A stretch of DNA of 43,179 nucleotides from positions 4,822-48,000 of the forward strand of contig NZ_AYSV01000008.1 in assembly GCF_000506865.1 (NCBI RefSeq), read 5' to 3'. The number at the start of each line of letters is the position of its first letter. Position 1 is the stretch's first letter. The position numbers and the translations under genes were made by a program. The DNA is from Pelistega indica (GTDB lineage: Bacteria; Pseudomonadota; Gammaproteobacteria; Burkholderiales; Burkholderiaceae_B). Positions 16,552 to 27,114 of this stretch are shown one piece after another. The notes below the pieces were generated by a model. The model saw only the letters and a list, made by a program, of their open reading frames with translations, was not told the origin of the DNA and searched no databases.

Positions 16552-17676
16552 ATGGAAGAAAGTCGCTTTACGACTCAAATGGGTGATCCCGATGAGTTTG
16601 TAAAATTAATTGATGTGGTTAAAATTTTCGGTGAAACAGTAGCTGTTAAATCAGTGAATTTATCTGTGCGCCGTAATGAAATTTTTGCTTTGTTAGGAAG
16701 TTCAGGATCTGGTAAATCAACACTATTACGTATGTTGGCAGGTTTTGAACAACCAACATCGGGTCAAATTTTACTGGATGGTGTCGATATTTCATTGGTA
16801 CCTCCATACAAGCGACCAGTGAACATGATGTTCCAATCCTATGCCTTATTTCCTCATATGACGGTAGAGGCAAATGTTGCCTTTGGTCTTAAACAAGAGG
16901 GCGTGGATAAGCAAGAAATCCATGATCGCGTGTTTGAGGCGTTAGATTTAGTACAGATGGCTGGCTATGCTCGCCGTAAACCTTCACAGCTTTCTGGTGG
17001 TCAGCAACAGCGTGTTGCGTTGGCACGTAGTCTTGTCAAACGTCCAAAATTATTATTGCTTGATGAGCCTATGTCTGCGCTTGATAAGCAAATTCGTGAA
17101 AAAACTCAAATCGAATTAGTGAAGATTCTTGATTCGGTTGGGGTAACGTGTATTATGGTGACGCACGACCAAGAAGAAGCAATGACAATGGCACATCGTT
17201 TAGCCGTCATGACGGATGGTCGTATTATTCAATCAGGTACGCCACATGAAGTATATACCTTCCCAAATTCACAATTTGTCGCGAGTTTTATTGGGTCAAC
17301 AAATATTTTTACGGGCACAATTGTTGTGGATGAACCTGACCATGTTGTTATTGAGAGTGACGAATTAATGCGTCCCATGTATGTTAACCATGGTGTATCA
17401 GAGCCGTTAGGTATGGAAGTGTATATTTCTATCCGCCCTGAACAAATCCGTGTTTTACGTGACCAACCTGAAGATGAAACCAATGTAGGACATGGCATGG
17501 TCACTCACGTGGCATGGATGGGCTCTTATCTGCGTTATCAAATTCGTTTAGATGCGGGTAAAATCATTGAAGCGAGTGTACCAAATAGTCGTATTGGTCA
17601 AGATGAACCCCCAGGTATTGATGATGAGGTTTACATCACATGGGGTCCTGATAGTGGAACAGTATTACCGTCATGA
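16552..17676 (+). CDS. potG: polyamine ABC transporter ATP-binding protein
   Basis: ATPase of the polyamine importer, 374 residues. Walker A GSSGSGKSTLLRML, Q-loop MMFQSYALFPHM, signature LSGGQQQRVALARSL, Walker B LLLLDEPMSALD and switch MVTHDQEEA are in order. After about residue 250 there is a TOBE-type regulatory domain (ISIRPEQIRVLRD, then HVAWMGSYLRYQI). Shine-Dalgarno-like AAAGGGAAAG precedes the ATG. The stop overlaps the potH start by 4 bp. Confidence 0.96.
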   Translation: MEESRFTTQMGDPDEFVKLIDVVKIFGETVAVKSVNLSVRRNEIFALLGSSGSGKSTLLRMLAGFEQPTSGQILLDGVDISLVPPYKRPVNMMFQSYALFPHMTVEANVAFGLKQEGVDKQEIHDRVFEALDLVQMAGYARRKPSQLSGGQQQRVALARSLVKRPKLLLLDEPMSALDKQIREKTQIELVKILDSVGVTCIMVTHDQEEAMTMAHRLAVMTDGRIIQSGTPHEVYTFPNSQFVASFIGSTNIFTGTIVVDEPDHVVIESDELMRPMYVNHGVSEPLGMEVYISIRPEQIRVLRDQPEDETNVGHGMVTHVAWMGSYLRYQIRLDAGKIIEASVPNSRIGQDEPPGIDDEVYITWGPDSGTVLPS

Positions 17677-18585
17677 TTAATTTCTCAGCTCTTCTTAAAA
17701 AGATTACCCCTAGCCAAGATAACGTGGCGATTGTGCCTCCGTTTGCGTGGTTGGTTATTTTTTTATTGGTGCCTTTCTTTATCGTTTTAAAGATTAGTTT
17801 TGCAGAATCCACATTTGGTATTCCACCATATTCTTCTTTAATTGAATTTAAAGAGGGAGTGATTCGATTAGCGCTACATTTAGAAGGGTACATCTTATTA
17901 TTTACTGATTAGCCTTTTTGTTCATGCCTATATCAATTCACTGAAAATGGCAGCGATAACGACCATATTAGTAACTTTAATTGGTTACCCTATGGCGTAT
18001 TACATTGCTCGATCAGAGCCAAAAACACGTAATTTATTATTACTGTTAGTGATTTTGCCTTTCTGGACATCATTGTTATTGCGTGTCTATGCTTGGGTGG
18101 GTATTTTACGTAATGAAGGCTTATTAAATAATTTCTTGATATGGTTAGGAGTGATTGATACACCGATTGAGATTTATCGTACAGATATTGCTGTGTATAT
18201 TGGTTTAGTGTATACCTATTTGCCATTTTTTATCTTACCGTTATATACCAATTTATTAAAATTAGACCAACGTCTATTAGATGCTGCTTCTGATTTAGGG
18301 GCAAAACCATTTAGCACTTTTTTAAATATTACCTTGCCTCTTTCTATGCCGGGTGTTATTTCTGGGGCAATGCTAGTATTTATTCCTACTGTTGGTGAGT
18401 ACGTCATACCTGAGCTCTTAGGAGGTACAGATACCTATATGATTGGTCGAGTGATGTGGGATCAATATTTTACAGATGCTAACTGGCCTGTGGCTGCTGC
18501 TGTGGCTGTAATAATGATTCTATTGTTATTAGTTCCTCTGGTGATTTATCAACATAGCCAGTCGCAATTAATGAAGGAGGACTAA
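17673..18585 (+). pseudogene. potH: polyamine ABC transporter permease PotH, frameshifted
   Basis: First of two inner-membrane permeases of the importer. The first fragment ends at 17912 after an N-terminal helix (PFAWLVIFLLVPFFIVLKIS) and GYILLFTD. The remainder runs from about 17911 in another frame: SLFVHAYINSLKMAAITTI, GYPMAYYIARS, WTSLLLRVYAWVGIL, and the EAA-loop equivalent DAASDLGAKPFSTFLNITLP. GATTAGCC at 17907-17914 should be GATAGCC; one T at 17909-17910 is extra. The total is 913 nt (3n+1). All helices are otherwise conserved, and potI and potG are intact, so an error is more likely than loss. Confidence 0.9.
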
Positions 18586-18586
18586 G

Positions 18587-19384
18587 ATGAAAGCTCATGG
18601 TTCTTGGTTTAAATGGCTAGCGTTAGGTCTTGGTTTTGCCTTCTTATATATTCCAATTATTAGCTTAGTAGTCTTTTCATTTAATGACTCAGCCTTGTCG
18701 TCATCTTGGTCGGGATTTTCTTTTAAATGGTATAAAAGCTTAATGGAAGACCAAGCACTGCTAAACGCAGCGTGGTTATCGTTTAAGATTGCGGTGATGT
18801 CAGCAACAATGGCGGTTATCGTAGGAACTTGGGCGGGTTATGTCCTAGCTCGCAAAGGTCCATTTAAAGGTTTCTCACTCTACATTGGGATGTTGAATGC
18901 ACCATTAGTGATTCCTGATGTCATCCTAGGGATTTCTTTATTACTGATGATTATTGAGTTAAGAAATATTACTGGATTCCCTGAGAGTAATGGTGTATTT
19001 ACTATTTGGCTAGGTCATGTCACTTTGTGTGTGGCATATGTATCCGTTGTAGTTTCTACTCGTGTTAGAGAGTTGGATAGATCGTTAGAAGAGGCGGCAT
19101 TGGATTTGGGCGCTACGCCAAGAAGAGTATTCTTTTCTATCACGCTACCCTTGATTGCACCAGCCTTGGTATCGGCTTGGTTGTTAGCATTTACGTTATC
19201 ATTAGATGATGTGGTAATTGCGTCTTTCCTTAACGGTCCAGGCTTTACTACTTTACCGATTGAAGTATTCTCACGTGTTCGTTTAGGTATAAAACCAGAA
19301 GTAAATGCGTTGGCCACTATTTTTATCGTGGTGGTGGGTACTATTGTTATTGTCGCTAATCGTTTTCAGGACAAAAACAAATGA
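18587..19384 (+). CDS. potI: polyamine ABC transporter permease PotI
   Basis: Second permease of the importer, 265 residues with six helices. KWLALGLGFAFLYIPIISL is the first helix, followed by SFNDSALSSSWSGFSFKWY. The MetI-type core has VGTWAGYVLARKGPF, NAPLVIPDVILGISLLL and the EAA loop EEAALDLGATPRRVFFSITL. It starts 1 bp after the potH stop, behind AAGGAGG. The stop overlaps the next gene by 4 bp. Confidence 0.95.
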   Translation: MKAHGSWFKWLALGLGFAFLYIPIISLVVFSFNDSALSSSWSGFSFKWYKSLMEDQALLNAAWLSFKIAVMSATMAVIVGTWAGYVLARKGPFKGFSLYIGMLNAPLVIPDVILGISLLLMIIELRNITGFPESNGVFTIWLGHVTLCVAYVSVVVSTRVRELDRSLEEAALDLGATPRRVFFSITLPLIAPALVSAWLLAFTLSLDDVVIASFLNGPGFTTLPIEVFSRVRLGIKPEVNALATIFIVVVGTIVIVANRFQDKNK

Positions 19385-19746
19385 GTTTACATATCTACGG
19401 ATTAAAAAACTGCAGCACTTGTGTGAAAGCCCAAAAGTGGCTTTCTGCACAAGGTGTGGCGTTTGAGTTTCATGATTTACGTCAACAAGTACCGTCTTTT
19501 GATGAGCTTGCACGTTGGGCGGATAATGTAGGCTGGGATGCGTTAATCAATAAAAAATCGCAAACATGGCGTCAATTAACAGATGTACAAAAGGCGCTAA
19601 CAGCACCTAATGATTTAAGTCAACTAGTGCAAGCTTATCCGTCATTATTAAAACGCCCTTTGTTGGAAAACACGCAGAATAACATGATGTTATTAGGTTT
19701 TTCAGAAGAGAGCTACCAGTCGCTATTAAGCTCACTCACTAGCTAA
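19381..19746 (+). CDS. ArsC/Spx-family thioredoxin-fold protein (YffB-like)
   Basis: A 121-residue cytosolic protein of the ArsC family. The N-terminal thioredoxin-like motif GLKNCSTCVKAQKWL holds a C-x-x-C-type pair. The middle has WDALINKKSQTWRQL and the C-terminus KRPLLE, where arsenate reductases and YffB keep the conserved RP. Glutathione-dependent reductase activity is likely for the family; the substrate is unknown, and no other arsenic genes are present. It is translationally coupled to potI (ATGA overlap), so it is probably the last gene of the pot operon, although a functional link to polyamines is not known. Confidence 0.87.
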   Translation: MSLHIYGLKNCSTCVKAQKWLSAQGVAFEFHDLRQQVPSFDELARWADNVGWDALINKKSQTWRQLTDVQKALTAPNDLSQLVQAYPSLLKRPLLENTQNNMMLLGFSEESYQSLLSSLTS

Positions 19747-19826
19747 TGAGGGTTAGTTTAGTATTATAGTTATCTATGAATATATAAGTTATTTATATTG
19801 GAATTAGGTAGATTTATAGCGCAAGA

Positions 19827-19916
19827 CTTTTTCTCAACAACAGTTATATAAGTTTATATAATACGATTAATGATTGTGTCTAAGGAATTCTTATGTCTTT
19901 TTCTCAACAACAGTTA
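19827..19916 (+). repeat. 20-bp direct duplication of the rpiA start region in its own leader
   Basis: CTTTTTCTCAACAACAGTTA occurs at 19827-19846 and again at 19897-19916, where it encodes the first rpiA residues after Met. Spacing is 70 bp. A TATAAT at 19857-19862 lies between the copies and may be the rpiA -10 box; no good -35 is seen. Confidence 0.8.
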
Positions 19917-20570
19917 AAAGAGCAAGTGGCTAAAGCCGCAGTTGATTATATATTGCCATTATTAACACCTGAGTCTATTGTGGGTGTGGGGACAGGATCA
20001 ACAGCTGATTTATTTATTGATGAATTAGCTAAGCACAAAGACAAATTTAAGGCGACTGTGGCGAGCTCTGAAAGAAGTACTCAACGCTTAGCTCAACATG
20101 GTATTAGCGTATTGAACTTAAATGATGTCCAAAGCATGGTAGTGTATGTGGATGGTGCAGATGAGATTAACCCTTTATTACAAATGATCAAAGGGGGAGG
20201 TGGCGCTTTAACACGAGAAAAAATCGTCGCTTCAGTGGCAGAGCAATTTGTCTGTATCGTAGATGAAAGTAAATTGGTGGATCAGTTAGGTGCGTTTACC
20301 TTACCTATTGAAGTGCTCCCAATGGCATTACAAAGTGTATCTCGCAAAATGGTTGCATTGGGAGGTGTCGCAAAACAAAGGGAAGGATTCATTACTGATA
20401 ATGGAAACCCAATTATTGATGTCGGTGGTTTTTCTCTTGCTGATGCTCGTGAACTTGAAGGTAAGATTAATGATATCCCCGGTGTCGTCTGCTGTGGTTT
20501 TTTTGCTTTGTCACCAGCAACAGTTGCGTTAGTATCTACCCAAGAAGGCATTAAAATCCTAACAAAATGA
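19893..20570 (+). CDS. rpiA: ribose-5-phosphate isomerase A
   Basis: Interconverts ribose 5-phosphate and ribulose 5-phosphate in the non-oxidative pentose phosphate pathway. The 225-residue protein has GVGTGSTADLFID near residue 30, the active-site DGADEI, KGGGGALTREKIVA and a conserved VDESK segment, with normal length. The ATG has AAGGAATTC upstream. The gene is monocistronic by spacing, 146 bp after the ArsC-family gene and 64 bp before phoU. Confidence 0.97.
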   Translation: MSFSQQQLKEQVAKAAVDYILPLLTPESIVGVGTGSTADLFIDELAKHKDKFKATVASSERSTQRLAQHGISVLNLNDVQSMVVYVDGADEINPLLQMIKGGGGALTREKIVASVAEQFVCIVDESKLVDQLGAFTLPIEVLPMALQSVSRKMVALGGVAKQREGFITDNGNPIIDVGGFSLADARELEGKINDIPGVVCCGFFALSPATVALVSTQEGIKILTK

Positions 20571-20634
20571 CAATTGTAATAAACTAGTCATAATTGCAGG
20601 ATAAACTCACTGTATTCTTTTTAATAGGTGCAAT

Positions 20635-21366
20635 ATGATTGAACATAGCAATAAACGTTACGATAATGATTTAGAGTCAATGCGTTCTGAATTATTACGC
20701 ATGGGTGGCATTGTTGAGTCCATGATTCAGGATGCTATTAATGCGCTTGATACAGGTGATTTTGAACTTATCAGTCGTGTGTTAGATAATGAAAAACAAG
20801 TAAATGACTTAGAAGTTGCCCTTGATAAACATATTGCTGAAATTATCGCTAAAAATCAACCTACGGCGATTGATTTACGCTTATTGATTTCTGCGTTAAA
20901 AATGTTAACTGATATGGAAAGATCAGGGGACGAAGCAGAGAAAGTGGCTAAAATGGCACGTCGCTTATATGAAAATCATAAGAACTATGAGCCACTTGTT
21001 GAATTACGTCACATTGGTCAATTAGTTATTAGCATGTTGCACAAATTATTAGATGCTTTTGCACGTAATGATGCTGTAGTTGCCGCTGAAGTTGTTCGTG
21101 GGGACAAACAAGTTGATAAAGAGTGGAAGACCTTATTACGTACTTTAAGTAGTTACCTAATTGAGGATCCACGTAATACAACAGAAACAATTGATTTAAT
21201 CTTTATTGCACGCTCATTAGAGCGCATTGGGGATCATGTCAAAAATATGGCAGAACGAATTATCTACCTTGTTCAAGGTGAAGATGTTCGTCATACAGGC
21301 GTTAAAAATGCAGAGCGTGTTGCTCGTGGTATAGAGACAACTACAGATGAGGCTGAACAATCATAG
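20635..21366 (+). CDS. phoU: phosphate transport system regulator PhoU
   Basis: A 243-residue all-helical protein with two PhoU repeats that restrains PhoR signalling and phosphate uptake. The first repeat has LRMGGIVESMIQDAINAL and the acidic metal-binding E-x-x-x-D pattern DMERSGDEAEKVAKMA. The second has SLERIGDHVKNMAERIIYL. It stands without pst or phoBR genes nearby, an arrangement different from enterobacteria. It is convergent with yggX, and a hairpin lies between. Confidence 0.95.
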   Translation: MIEHSNKRYDNDLESMRSELLRMGGIVESMIQDAINALDTGDFELISRVLDNEKQVNDLEVALDKHIAEIIAKNQPTAIDLRLLISALKMLTDMERSGDEAEKVAKMARRLYENHKNYEPLVELRHIGQLVISMLHKLLDAFARNDAVVAAEVVRGDKQVDKEWKTLLRTLSSYLIEDPRNTTETIDLIFIARSLERIGDHVKNMAERIIYLVQGEDVRHTGVKNAERVARGIETTTDEAEQS

Positions 21367-21439
21367 TTGTTGAGCTTTATTAGAGAGGGACTAGGAGTTT
21401 CCATATTAGCTACTAGCCCACATGCATAAGCCACAAAAA

Positions 21440-21471
21440 AGCCAACTGTCTAGCGAGATCTAACAGTGGCT
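21440..21471. terminator. bidirectional terminator between phoU and yggX
   Basis: AGCCAACTGT (21440-21449) pairs with ACAGTGGCT (21463-21471) with a one-base bulge. On the plus strand the stem is followed by TTAATCTTTT. On the minus strand it runs into TTTTTTGTGG. It serves two convergent genes. Confidence 0.7.
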
Positions 21472-21511
21472 TTAATCTTTTCCTAATCAGTATAGATGTT
21501 TTTTCTATGTA

Positions 21512-21784
21512 CTAGGCGCTAGGAGGTACATAACCTTGTGCTTCTACATCACGATCCTCAAATAAATAGCTTTCCATTTGTTGTTTAACATATTTACGTG
21601 CACGAGCATCGGCTAAATTTAAACGATTTTCATTGACGATACGCGTCTGAATACTTGTCCAGTTTTGCCAAGCTTCACGAGAAATGTTCTTATAAATTTG
21701 TACACCGATTTCACCAGGATATGGTGGATAGTCAAGACCAGGTGCTTCTTTTTTTAACTTAACACATTGAACCATTCGTACCAT
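21512..21784 (-). CDS. yggX: probable Fe(2+)-trafficking protein YggX
   Basis: A 90-residue cytosolic protein that helps protect iron-sulphur clusters from oxidative damage. The start [25 protein letters not shown] matches the family, including the redox-active Cys at residue 7. [13 protein letters not shown] and [11 protein letters not shown] follow. The first ATG is kept because the family has three residues before the VQC motif. It lies 13 bp after argA and is likely co-transcribed with it. Confidence 0.95.
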   Translation of the reverse strand: MVRMVQCVKLKKEAPGLDYPPYPGEIGVQIYKNISREAWQNWTSIQTRIVNENRLNLADARARKYVKQQMESYLFEDRDVEAQGYVPPSA

Positions 21785-21797
21785 AATATTTAATCCT

Positions 21798-23159
21798 TTA
21801 AAGTTTCTTAATAAAAATAAGACTGTTTCTAGCTCGATTGTAATTCATTTGTTTTTCTGCGGGCAAGTCTTCTACCTTACCTTGCGTAAATCCACGTTTG
21901 ATAAACCAATGTGAAGTGCGAGTAGTTAGGACGAATAAATGTTTTAAGCCTAAAGCACGTGCTTTGGTTTCTGTGTGGCGCAGTAGTAGCTCTCCTTCAC
22001 CAGAGCTCTGCCAATCAGGGTGAACGATTAAGCATGCCATTTCACCCATTTTTTCATTAGGATAGGGCATAAGAGAGACACAACCATAAATAATGCCGTC
22101 ATGTTCTAGTATGGTGAATTTTTCCACATCACGTTCGATAATATGGCGTCCGCGAGGGACTAAGGTGCCATCCGCTTCAAGAGGCTCAATGAGGCTGACA
22201 ATTGCTCCGACATCATCAATCGTAGCAGGACGTAAATCATCTAATGTATCCTCTACCACCATTGTACCGACACCGTCATGGGTGAAGTACTCTAATAAAA
22301 TACTACCATCTAAGTCATGAGGAATGATATGAGCACGTTTTACGCCACGGCGTACTGCTCTAGAAGATTGTTTTAAATAATTAGCAAACTCAATATCCAA
22401 TTCTAATTGCTCTGAAGTTTGTAAAAGTTTATCCACATCAGCGCGAGCAATTTCAGTGATAACTTCGCCATTTTCATTACGTAGAAGATTGGATTTGTTC
22501 ATAAAAATAAGTTTTTCAGCTTTTAGACTGATCGCAATATTGGTGGCTAGCTCCTCCATCGCAATATTGAAAGCTTCTCCGGTTGGTGAAAAACCTATGG
22601 GACCAAACAAGACAACAGAGCCTAATGAGAGTGCTTTTTGAATGGACTCAATATCAAATTTACGAACTTTCCCCGTATGTTTGTAATCCACGCCATCAAT
22701 AATGCCTGCTGGTTGAGCCGTGACAAAATTGCCTGAAATCACATGGATATGAGAATTTGACATTGGGGTATTTGGTAGCCCTTGGCTAAATGCCGCTTCA
22801 ATGTCTAGACGAATTTCTCCTGCTGCCTCTTTACAACATTCAAGTGCCACCGCAGATGTAGGTTCAACCGTTAAGCCAAATTGAAAATCAAAGCCTTTTA
22901 GACGTAATTGCTCATTGACTTGTGGGCGTGAACCAAATACTAATACGAGCTTAACTCCGAGTGCAGTGAGTAATGAAAGGTCTTGTACTAAGGCATTTAG
23001 CTTACCTTCTTGGACTAAGTCACCACCGAAGCCCACGACAAACGTTTTCCCTCGCATGGTATGCACATACGGCGCTACTTCACGGAACCAGCGAACAAAT
23101 TGTGCTGGTGCATATTCTGGTGCATCAAGAGCAGAAAAAGTTTCAATAGTGTTTGTCAT
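21798..23159 (-). CDS. argA: amino-acid N-acetyltransferase (N-acetylglutamate synthase)
   Basis: First step of arginine synthesis: acetyl-CoA plus glutamate to N-acetylglutamate. The 453-residue protein has the classic two-domain form. The amino-acid-kinase-like domain is at about 1-290 ([48 protein letters not shown]) and binds arginine for feedback. The GNAT acetyltransferase domain is at about 310-450 ([54 protein letters not shown]). It is divergent from hrpA, with 115 bp of shared upstream DNA. Confidence 0.96.
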   Translation of the reverse strand: MTNTIETFSALDAPEYAPAQFVRWFREVAPYVHTMRGKTFVVGFGGDLVQEGKLNALVQDLSLLTALGVKLVLVFGSRPQVNEQLRLKGFDFQFGLTVEPTSAVALECCKEAAGEIRLDIEAAFSQGLPNTPMSNSHIHVISGNFVTAQPAGIIDGVDYKHTGKVRKFDIESIQKALSLGSVVLFGPIGFSPTGEAFNIAMEELATNIAISLKAEKLIFMNKSNLLRNENGEVITEIARADVDKLLQTSEQLELDIEFANYLKQSSRAVRRGVKRAHIIPHDLDGSILLEYFTHDGVGTMVVEDTLDDLRPATIDDVGAIVSLIEPLEADGTLVPRGRHIIERDVEKFTILEHDGIIYGCVSLMPYPNEKMGEMACLIVHPDWQSSGEGELLLRHTETKARALGLKHLFVLTTRTSHWFIKRGFTQGKVEDLPAEKQMNYNRARNSLIFIKKL

Positions 23160-23274
23160 TTGGGAAAATTGATTCTCTAAAAATAAGTAAAAATCTGATG
23201 AAATGGCTATAAAAGCCCATCTAAAGTTAATTCCAAAATTATAATGTTGGATAGCATTAAATTTACTATCCTCT

Positions 23275-26200
23275 ATGAAAAAAAATCAAAAAAAACCTCA
23301 AATCGTCGTAAATCCATCACCGACAGCTCGTCTTGTTCGAGAATTGCCATCTATTGAGTATGATAGCGAGCTGCCAGTAAGTGCTAAAAAAGAACTTATT
23401 GCAGACACTATCCAAAAAAACCAAGTAGTGATTGTGTGTGGTGAAACAGGGTCGGGTAAAACAACGCAGTTACCCAAAATTTGTTTAGAACTAGGGAGAG
23501 GGCAGCAGGGGTTGATTGGTCATACTCAGCCACGGAGGATTGCGGCAGTATCGGTGGCAAAGCGTATTGCTCAAGAGTTAAAAACAGAGATAGGTGACTG
23601 GGTTGGCTATCAAATCCGCTTTAATGATAAAACGGGGCCTAATGCGGCTATCAAACTAATGACAGACGGGATTTTGCTTGCTGAAACCCAGCAGGATCCT
23701 TTGTTAAAAAAATATGATACCTTGATCATTGATGAGGCGCACGAGCGAAGCTTAAATATTGATTTCTTATTAGGTTTATTAAAAAATATTCTTCACAAAA
23801 GACCTGATTTAAAATTGATCATTACGTCAGCGACAATTGATGCGGAAAAATTTGCTCAACATTTTGCCGATCGCAAAGGTAATCCTGCACCAGTTATTGA
23901 GGTGTCAGGACGGCTTTATCCTGTGGAAGTGCGTTATCGTCCAATAAGAAATGTAGATGAGGAAGAGTCTGCTGATAATACGAACAAATCCACACGCATG
24001 GATAGGGATGAGGAAAAAGAACTCGTTAATGCCATTGTTGATGCCGTGGATGAATGTTCTTTAGTGGGTAGTGGCGATATTCTTATTTTCCTACCGGGTG
24101 AACGAGAAATTAGGGAAACAGCGGAAGCATTACGCAAACATAAATTAGGCACAATGCACATATTACCCTTGTTTGCCAGAATGTCGCAAGCCGATCAAGA
24201 GAAGATTTTTCAACCGTCAAGCAATCTTAGACGAGTGATTTTAGCGACCAATGTGGCAGAAACCTCTTTAACTGTACCGGGAATTCGCTTTGTGATTGAT
24301 AGTGGCTTGGCTAGAGTTAAGCGCTATTCGTGGCGTAACAAAGTAGAGCAATTACAGATTGAAAAAATTAGCCAAGCTTCAGCCAATCAACGAGCAGGTC
24401 GTTGCGGTCGTATTGGTGCAGGTGTATGTATTCGCTTATATGATGAGGATGATTTTAAACTACGTCCAGCCTTTAGCGACCCTGAGATTTTACGTTCATC
24501 GTTAGCCTCCGTGATACTCAGAATGAAAGCGTTAAGGCTTAATGATATTGAGCGCTTTCCCTTTGTGGATGCACCGACAGGCAAAGCCATTGCTGATGGC
24601 TATCATATCTTGCATGAGCTAGGGGCGATTAATGAGCATAATCGTATTACACCGACAGGTAAATTATTAGCAGAGTTGCCCTTAGACCCCAAGATTGCTC
24701 GTATGATTTTAACGGCGAGAGAGCAACAAAGTTTAAAAGAAGTATTAATTATCACGGCGGCTTTGTCAGTACAAGATCCGAGAGAAAGACCGTTTGATGC
24801 GAAACAGCAGAGTGAACAAGCACACGCCAAATTTAAAGATGAGAAATCGGAATTTATATCGTATTTAAAACTTTGGGATTGGTATCACGATAAAGTGACC
24901 CATAAAGCCTCACAACGTAAATTAATTGAAGGATTACGTAAAGAATATTTGTCGCCAATAAGATTAAGAGAGTGGCATGACATTCATACGCAATTATTAA
25001 GTCTGGTTGCCGAAAAAGGCTGGCGGATTAATCAATCGGAGGCAACCTATGAACAAATTCATAAAGCATTACTCAGCGGTTTATTAGGGAATATTGGTTT
25101 AAAAAGTGAACAAGATAATCAGACGTATCAAGGAGCGAGAGATATTCGTTTTGTGATTCACCCAGGATCCAGTCTGAATAAAAAAGCTGGTAAATGGATA
25201 ATGGCGGGTGAACTAGTTGAAACCTCACGCTTATTTGCGAGAATTATTGCCAGAATTGACCCTCAGTGGATTGAATCATTGGCAGGGCATTTATTGAAAA
25301 AACAATGGTCAGATCCTCATTGGAATAAGCAACAAGGTTTGGTGCAAATTAATGAGAGAGCGTCATTATATGGTGTGCCGATTTATCAAGGACGTAAAGT
25401 ACATTACGGCAGAATTGATGCAAAGGCGGCTAGAGAAGTATTTATCCGAGAAGCGTTAGTCACTGGTGAGATTAATAGCCAGCTCCCTTTTATTCTTAAA
25501 AACAATCGTTTAATTGAAGAAATTGAGCGCTTAGAGCATAGAGCGAGACGACCAGATATCTTAGTTGATGATGAGTTGATTTTTGCTTTTTATGATAAAT
25601 TAATTGCTTCAGAGGTACACCAAACAGCGAGCTTAGAAGCTTGGTATAAAACACTTTCGCCACAAGAACAACAAGCTCTGGTTTTATCCAAAGACGATTT
25701 AATGCGGCATGAGGCAGCAGGTATTACCACACAAGTTTTTCCTAAAAAATTTGTGTGGGATGGCTTGGATTTACCACTGAATTACCATTTTGAACCAGGA
25801 TCCCCTAAAGATGGGGTGACAATGACAGTGCCTGTTTATGCCTTACGACAAATTGATGCTGTAGCGGCACAATGGTTAGTGCCGGGAATGTTAAAAGAAA
25901 AAGTGCAGTTGCTCATTAAGTCACTACCGCAAAAAATACGTCGTCATTGTGTTCCTATTCCTGATTATGCCAGAGAGTTTTATTTACGCCATGAGAGTAA
26001 ATTGGATAAGCCCAATATCCCTTTATTGCAAGCATTGATTGACGATATATGGGAGCAGAAACAGGTACGTGTCAAGGAAGAAGACTTTAAACAAGAGACT
26101 TTGCCACCGCATATGCAGATGATTTTTAAAGTGGTGGATGAACATGGACGAATGCTATCGGCAAGTCGTAATCTCAGTCTATTAAAAGCAGAACATGCCT

Positions 26201-27114
26201 CACATACACAAGCGTCTTTCCAAAAAGTCGCTGAACGTGATAAAGAAGTAGCTGAGTTATTGACCATTGACAATATTGTGGAATGGAATTTTGGCGAGCT
26301 ACCTGAGATCTTAGAAATTAAGCGTAAAAATCAATCCGTGATAGGTTATCCTGCCTTGATTGACAAGGGTACTCACTGTGCCATTGATGTGTTTGATGAA
26401 GTTGAGGAAGCACAAGCGCATCACAGAAATGGTTTATTGCGCTTAGTGAAAATAGCCTTAAAGGATCAGATTAAGTATTGGCAAAAAAATATTACTAACT
26501 TGACCAAAATGGGGATGCTTTATTTACCACTAGGAACTCAAGAAGAGTTGCTTTCCCAAATAATTGACTGTGCCTTAGCACAAATTGCGTTACAACCACC
26601 ACTTCCTGTTAATCAATCTATGTTTGAAGAGCGAAAAGTAGCCGCAAAAGAAAAGTTAGGCTTGTTAGTCAATGAAGTGGCTAGGACTACCTTGCAAATA
26701 TTGGAGCAGTGGCAGCAGACACAGAAAAAAATGGTGGCCATTAAAGCCTTTAAAAATGCGTATCAAGATATGAGTGCTAATCAAGCGCAGTTAATGCAGA
26801 AGAATTTTTTGACTCAGTATGAGTTCCAACATATCCAACAGTTTCCACGGTATTTAAAAGCGGATTATATACGGACTGAGAAATTAATCGCTGATCCTAG
26901 TCGAGATGAACGACTAATGAGTGAAATGTTGCCATTGTTAAGTAATTATCAACGAGCAATTGCTCAGCGAAAAGGAAGGGAAGACAAGGGGTTAGAGGAT
27001 TTTAGGTGGCTATTGCAAGAATTACGAGTTGCCTTATTTGCACAAGAATTAAGAACGCCTATGCCTGTATCGGTTAAGCGATTACAAAAAGCATGGTTGA
27101 TGTTGGCGGTGTAG
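23275..27114 (+). CDS. hrpA: ATP-dependent RNA helicase HrpA
   Basis: A 1279-residue DEAH-box RNA helicase; in E. coli it acts on fimbrial mRNA and stalled ribosomes. Motif I GETGSGKT is at 56-63, DEAH at 153-156 within LIIDEAHERSLN, and SAT in IITSATIDAEKF. Also present are NVAETSLTVPGIRFVIDSG and QRAGRCGRIGAGVCIRLY. These are followed by the helicase-associated and OB-fold regions and the long HrpA-specific C-terminal domain ending RTPMPVSVKRLQKAW. Length is normal and the reading frame has no break over 3.8 kb, unlike many neighbours. Confidence 0.97.
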   Translation: MKKNQKKPQIVVNPSPTARLVRELPSIEYDSELPVSAKKELIADTIQKNQVVIVCGETGSGKTTQLPKICLELGRGQQGLIGHTQPRRIAAVSVAKRIAQELKTEIGDWVGYQIRFNDKTGPNAAIKLMTDGILLAETQQDPLLKKYDTLIIDEAHERSLNIDFLLGLLKNILHKRPDLKLIITSATIDAEKFAQHFADRKGNPAPVIEVSGRLYPVEVRYRPIRNVDEEESADNTNKSTRMDRDEEKELVNAIVDAVDECSLVGSGDILIFLPGEREIRETAEALRKHKLGTMHILPLFARMSQADQEKIFQPSSNLRRVILATNVAETSLTVPGIRFVIDSGLARVKRYSWRNKVEQLQIEKISQASANQRAGRCGRIGAGVCIRLYDEDDFKLRPAFSDPEILRSSLASVILRMKALRLNDIERFPFVDAPTGKAIADGYHILHELGAINEHNRITPTGKLLAELPLDPKIARMILTAREQQSLKEVLIITAALSVQDPRERPFDAKQQSEQAHAKFKDEKSEFISYLKLWDWYHDKVTHKASQRKLIEGLRKEYLSPIRLREWHDIHTQLLSLVAEKGWRINQSEATYEQIHKALLSGLLGNIGLKSEQDNQTYQGARDIRFVIHPGSSLNKKAGKWIMAGELVETSRLFARIIARIDPQWIESLAGHLLKKQWSDPHWNKQQGLVQINERASLYGVPIYQGRKVHYGRIDAKAAREVFIREALVTGEINSQLPFILKNNRLIEEIERLEHRARRPDILVDDELIFAFYDKLIASEVHQTASLEAWYKTLSPQEQQALVLSKDDLMRHEAAGITTQVFPKKFVWDGLDLPLNYHFEPGSPKDGVTMTVPVYALRQIDAVAAQWLVPGMLKEKVQLLIKSLPQKIRRHCVPIPDYAREFYLRHESKLDKPNIPLLQALIDDIWEQKQVRVKEEDFKQETLPPHMQMIFKVVDEHGRMLSASRNLSLLKAEHASHTQASFQKVAERDKEVAELLTIDNIVEWNFGELPEILEIKRKNQSVIGYPALIDKGTHCAIDVFDEVEEAQAHHRNGLLRLVKIALKDQIKYWQKNITNLTKMGMLYLPLGTQEELLSQIIDCALAQIALQPPLPVNQSMFEERKVAAKEKLGLLVNEVARTTLQILEQWQQTQKKMVAIKAFKNAYQDMSANQAQLMQKNFLTQYEFQHIQQFPRYLKADYIRTEKLIADPSRDERLMSEMLPLLSNYQRAIAQRKGREDKGLEDFRWLLQELRVALFAQELRTPMPVSVKRLQKAWLMLAV

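Noticed and set aside
20572-20605. Pho box upstream of phoU
   Set aside because: TAGTCATAATTGCAGGA only partly fits the CTGTCATA repeats, and no second good half is present.
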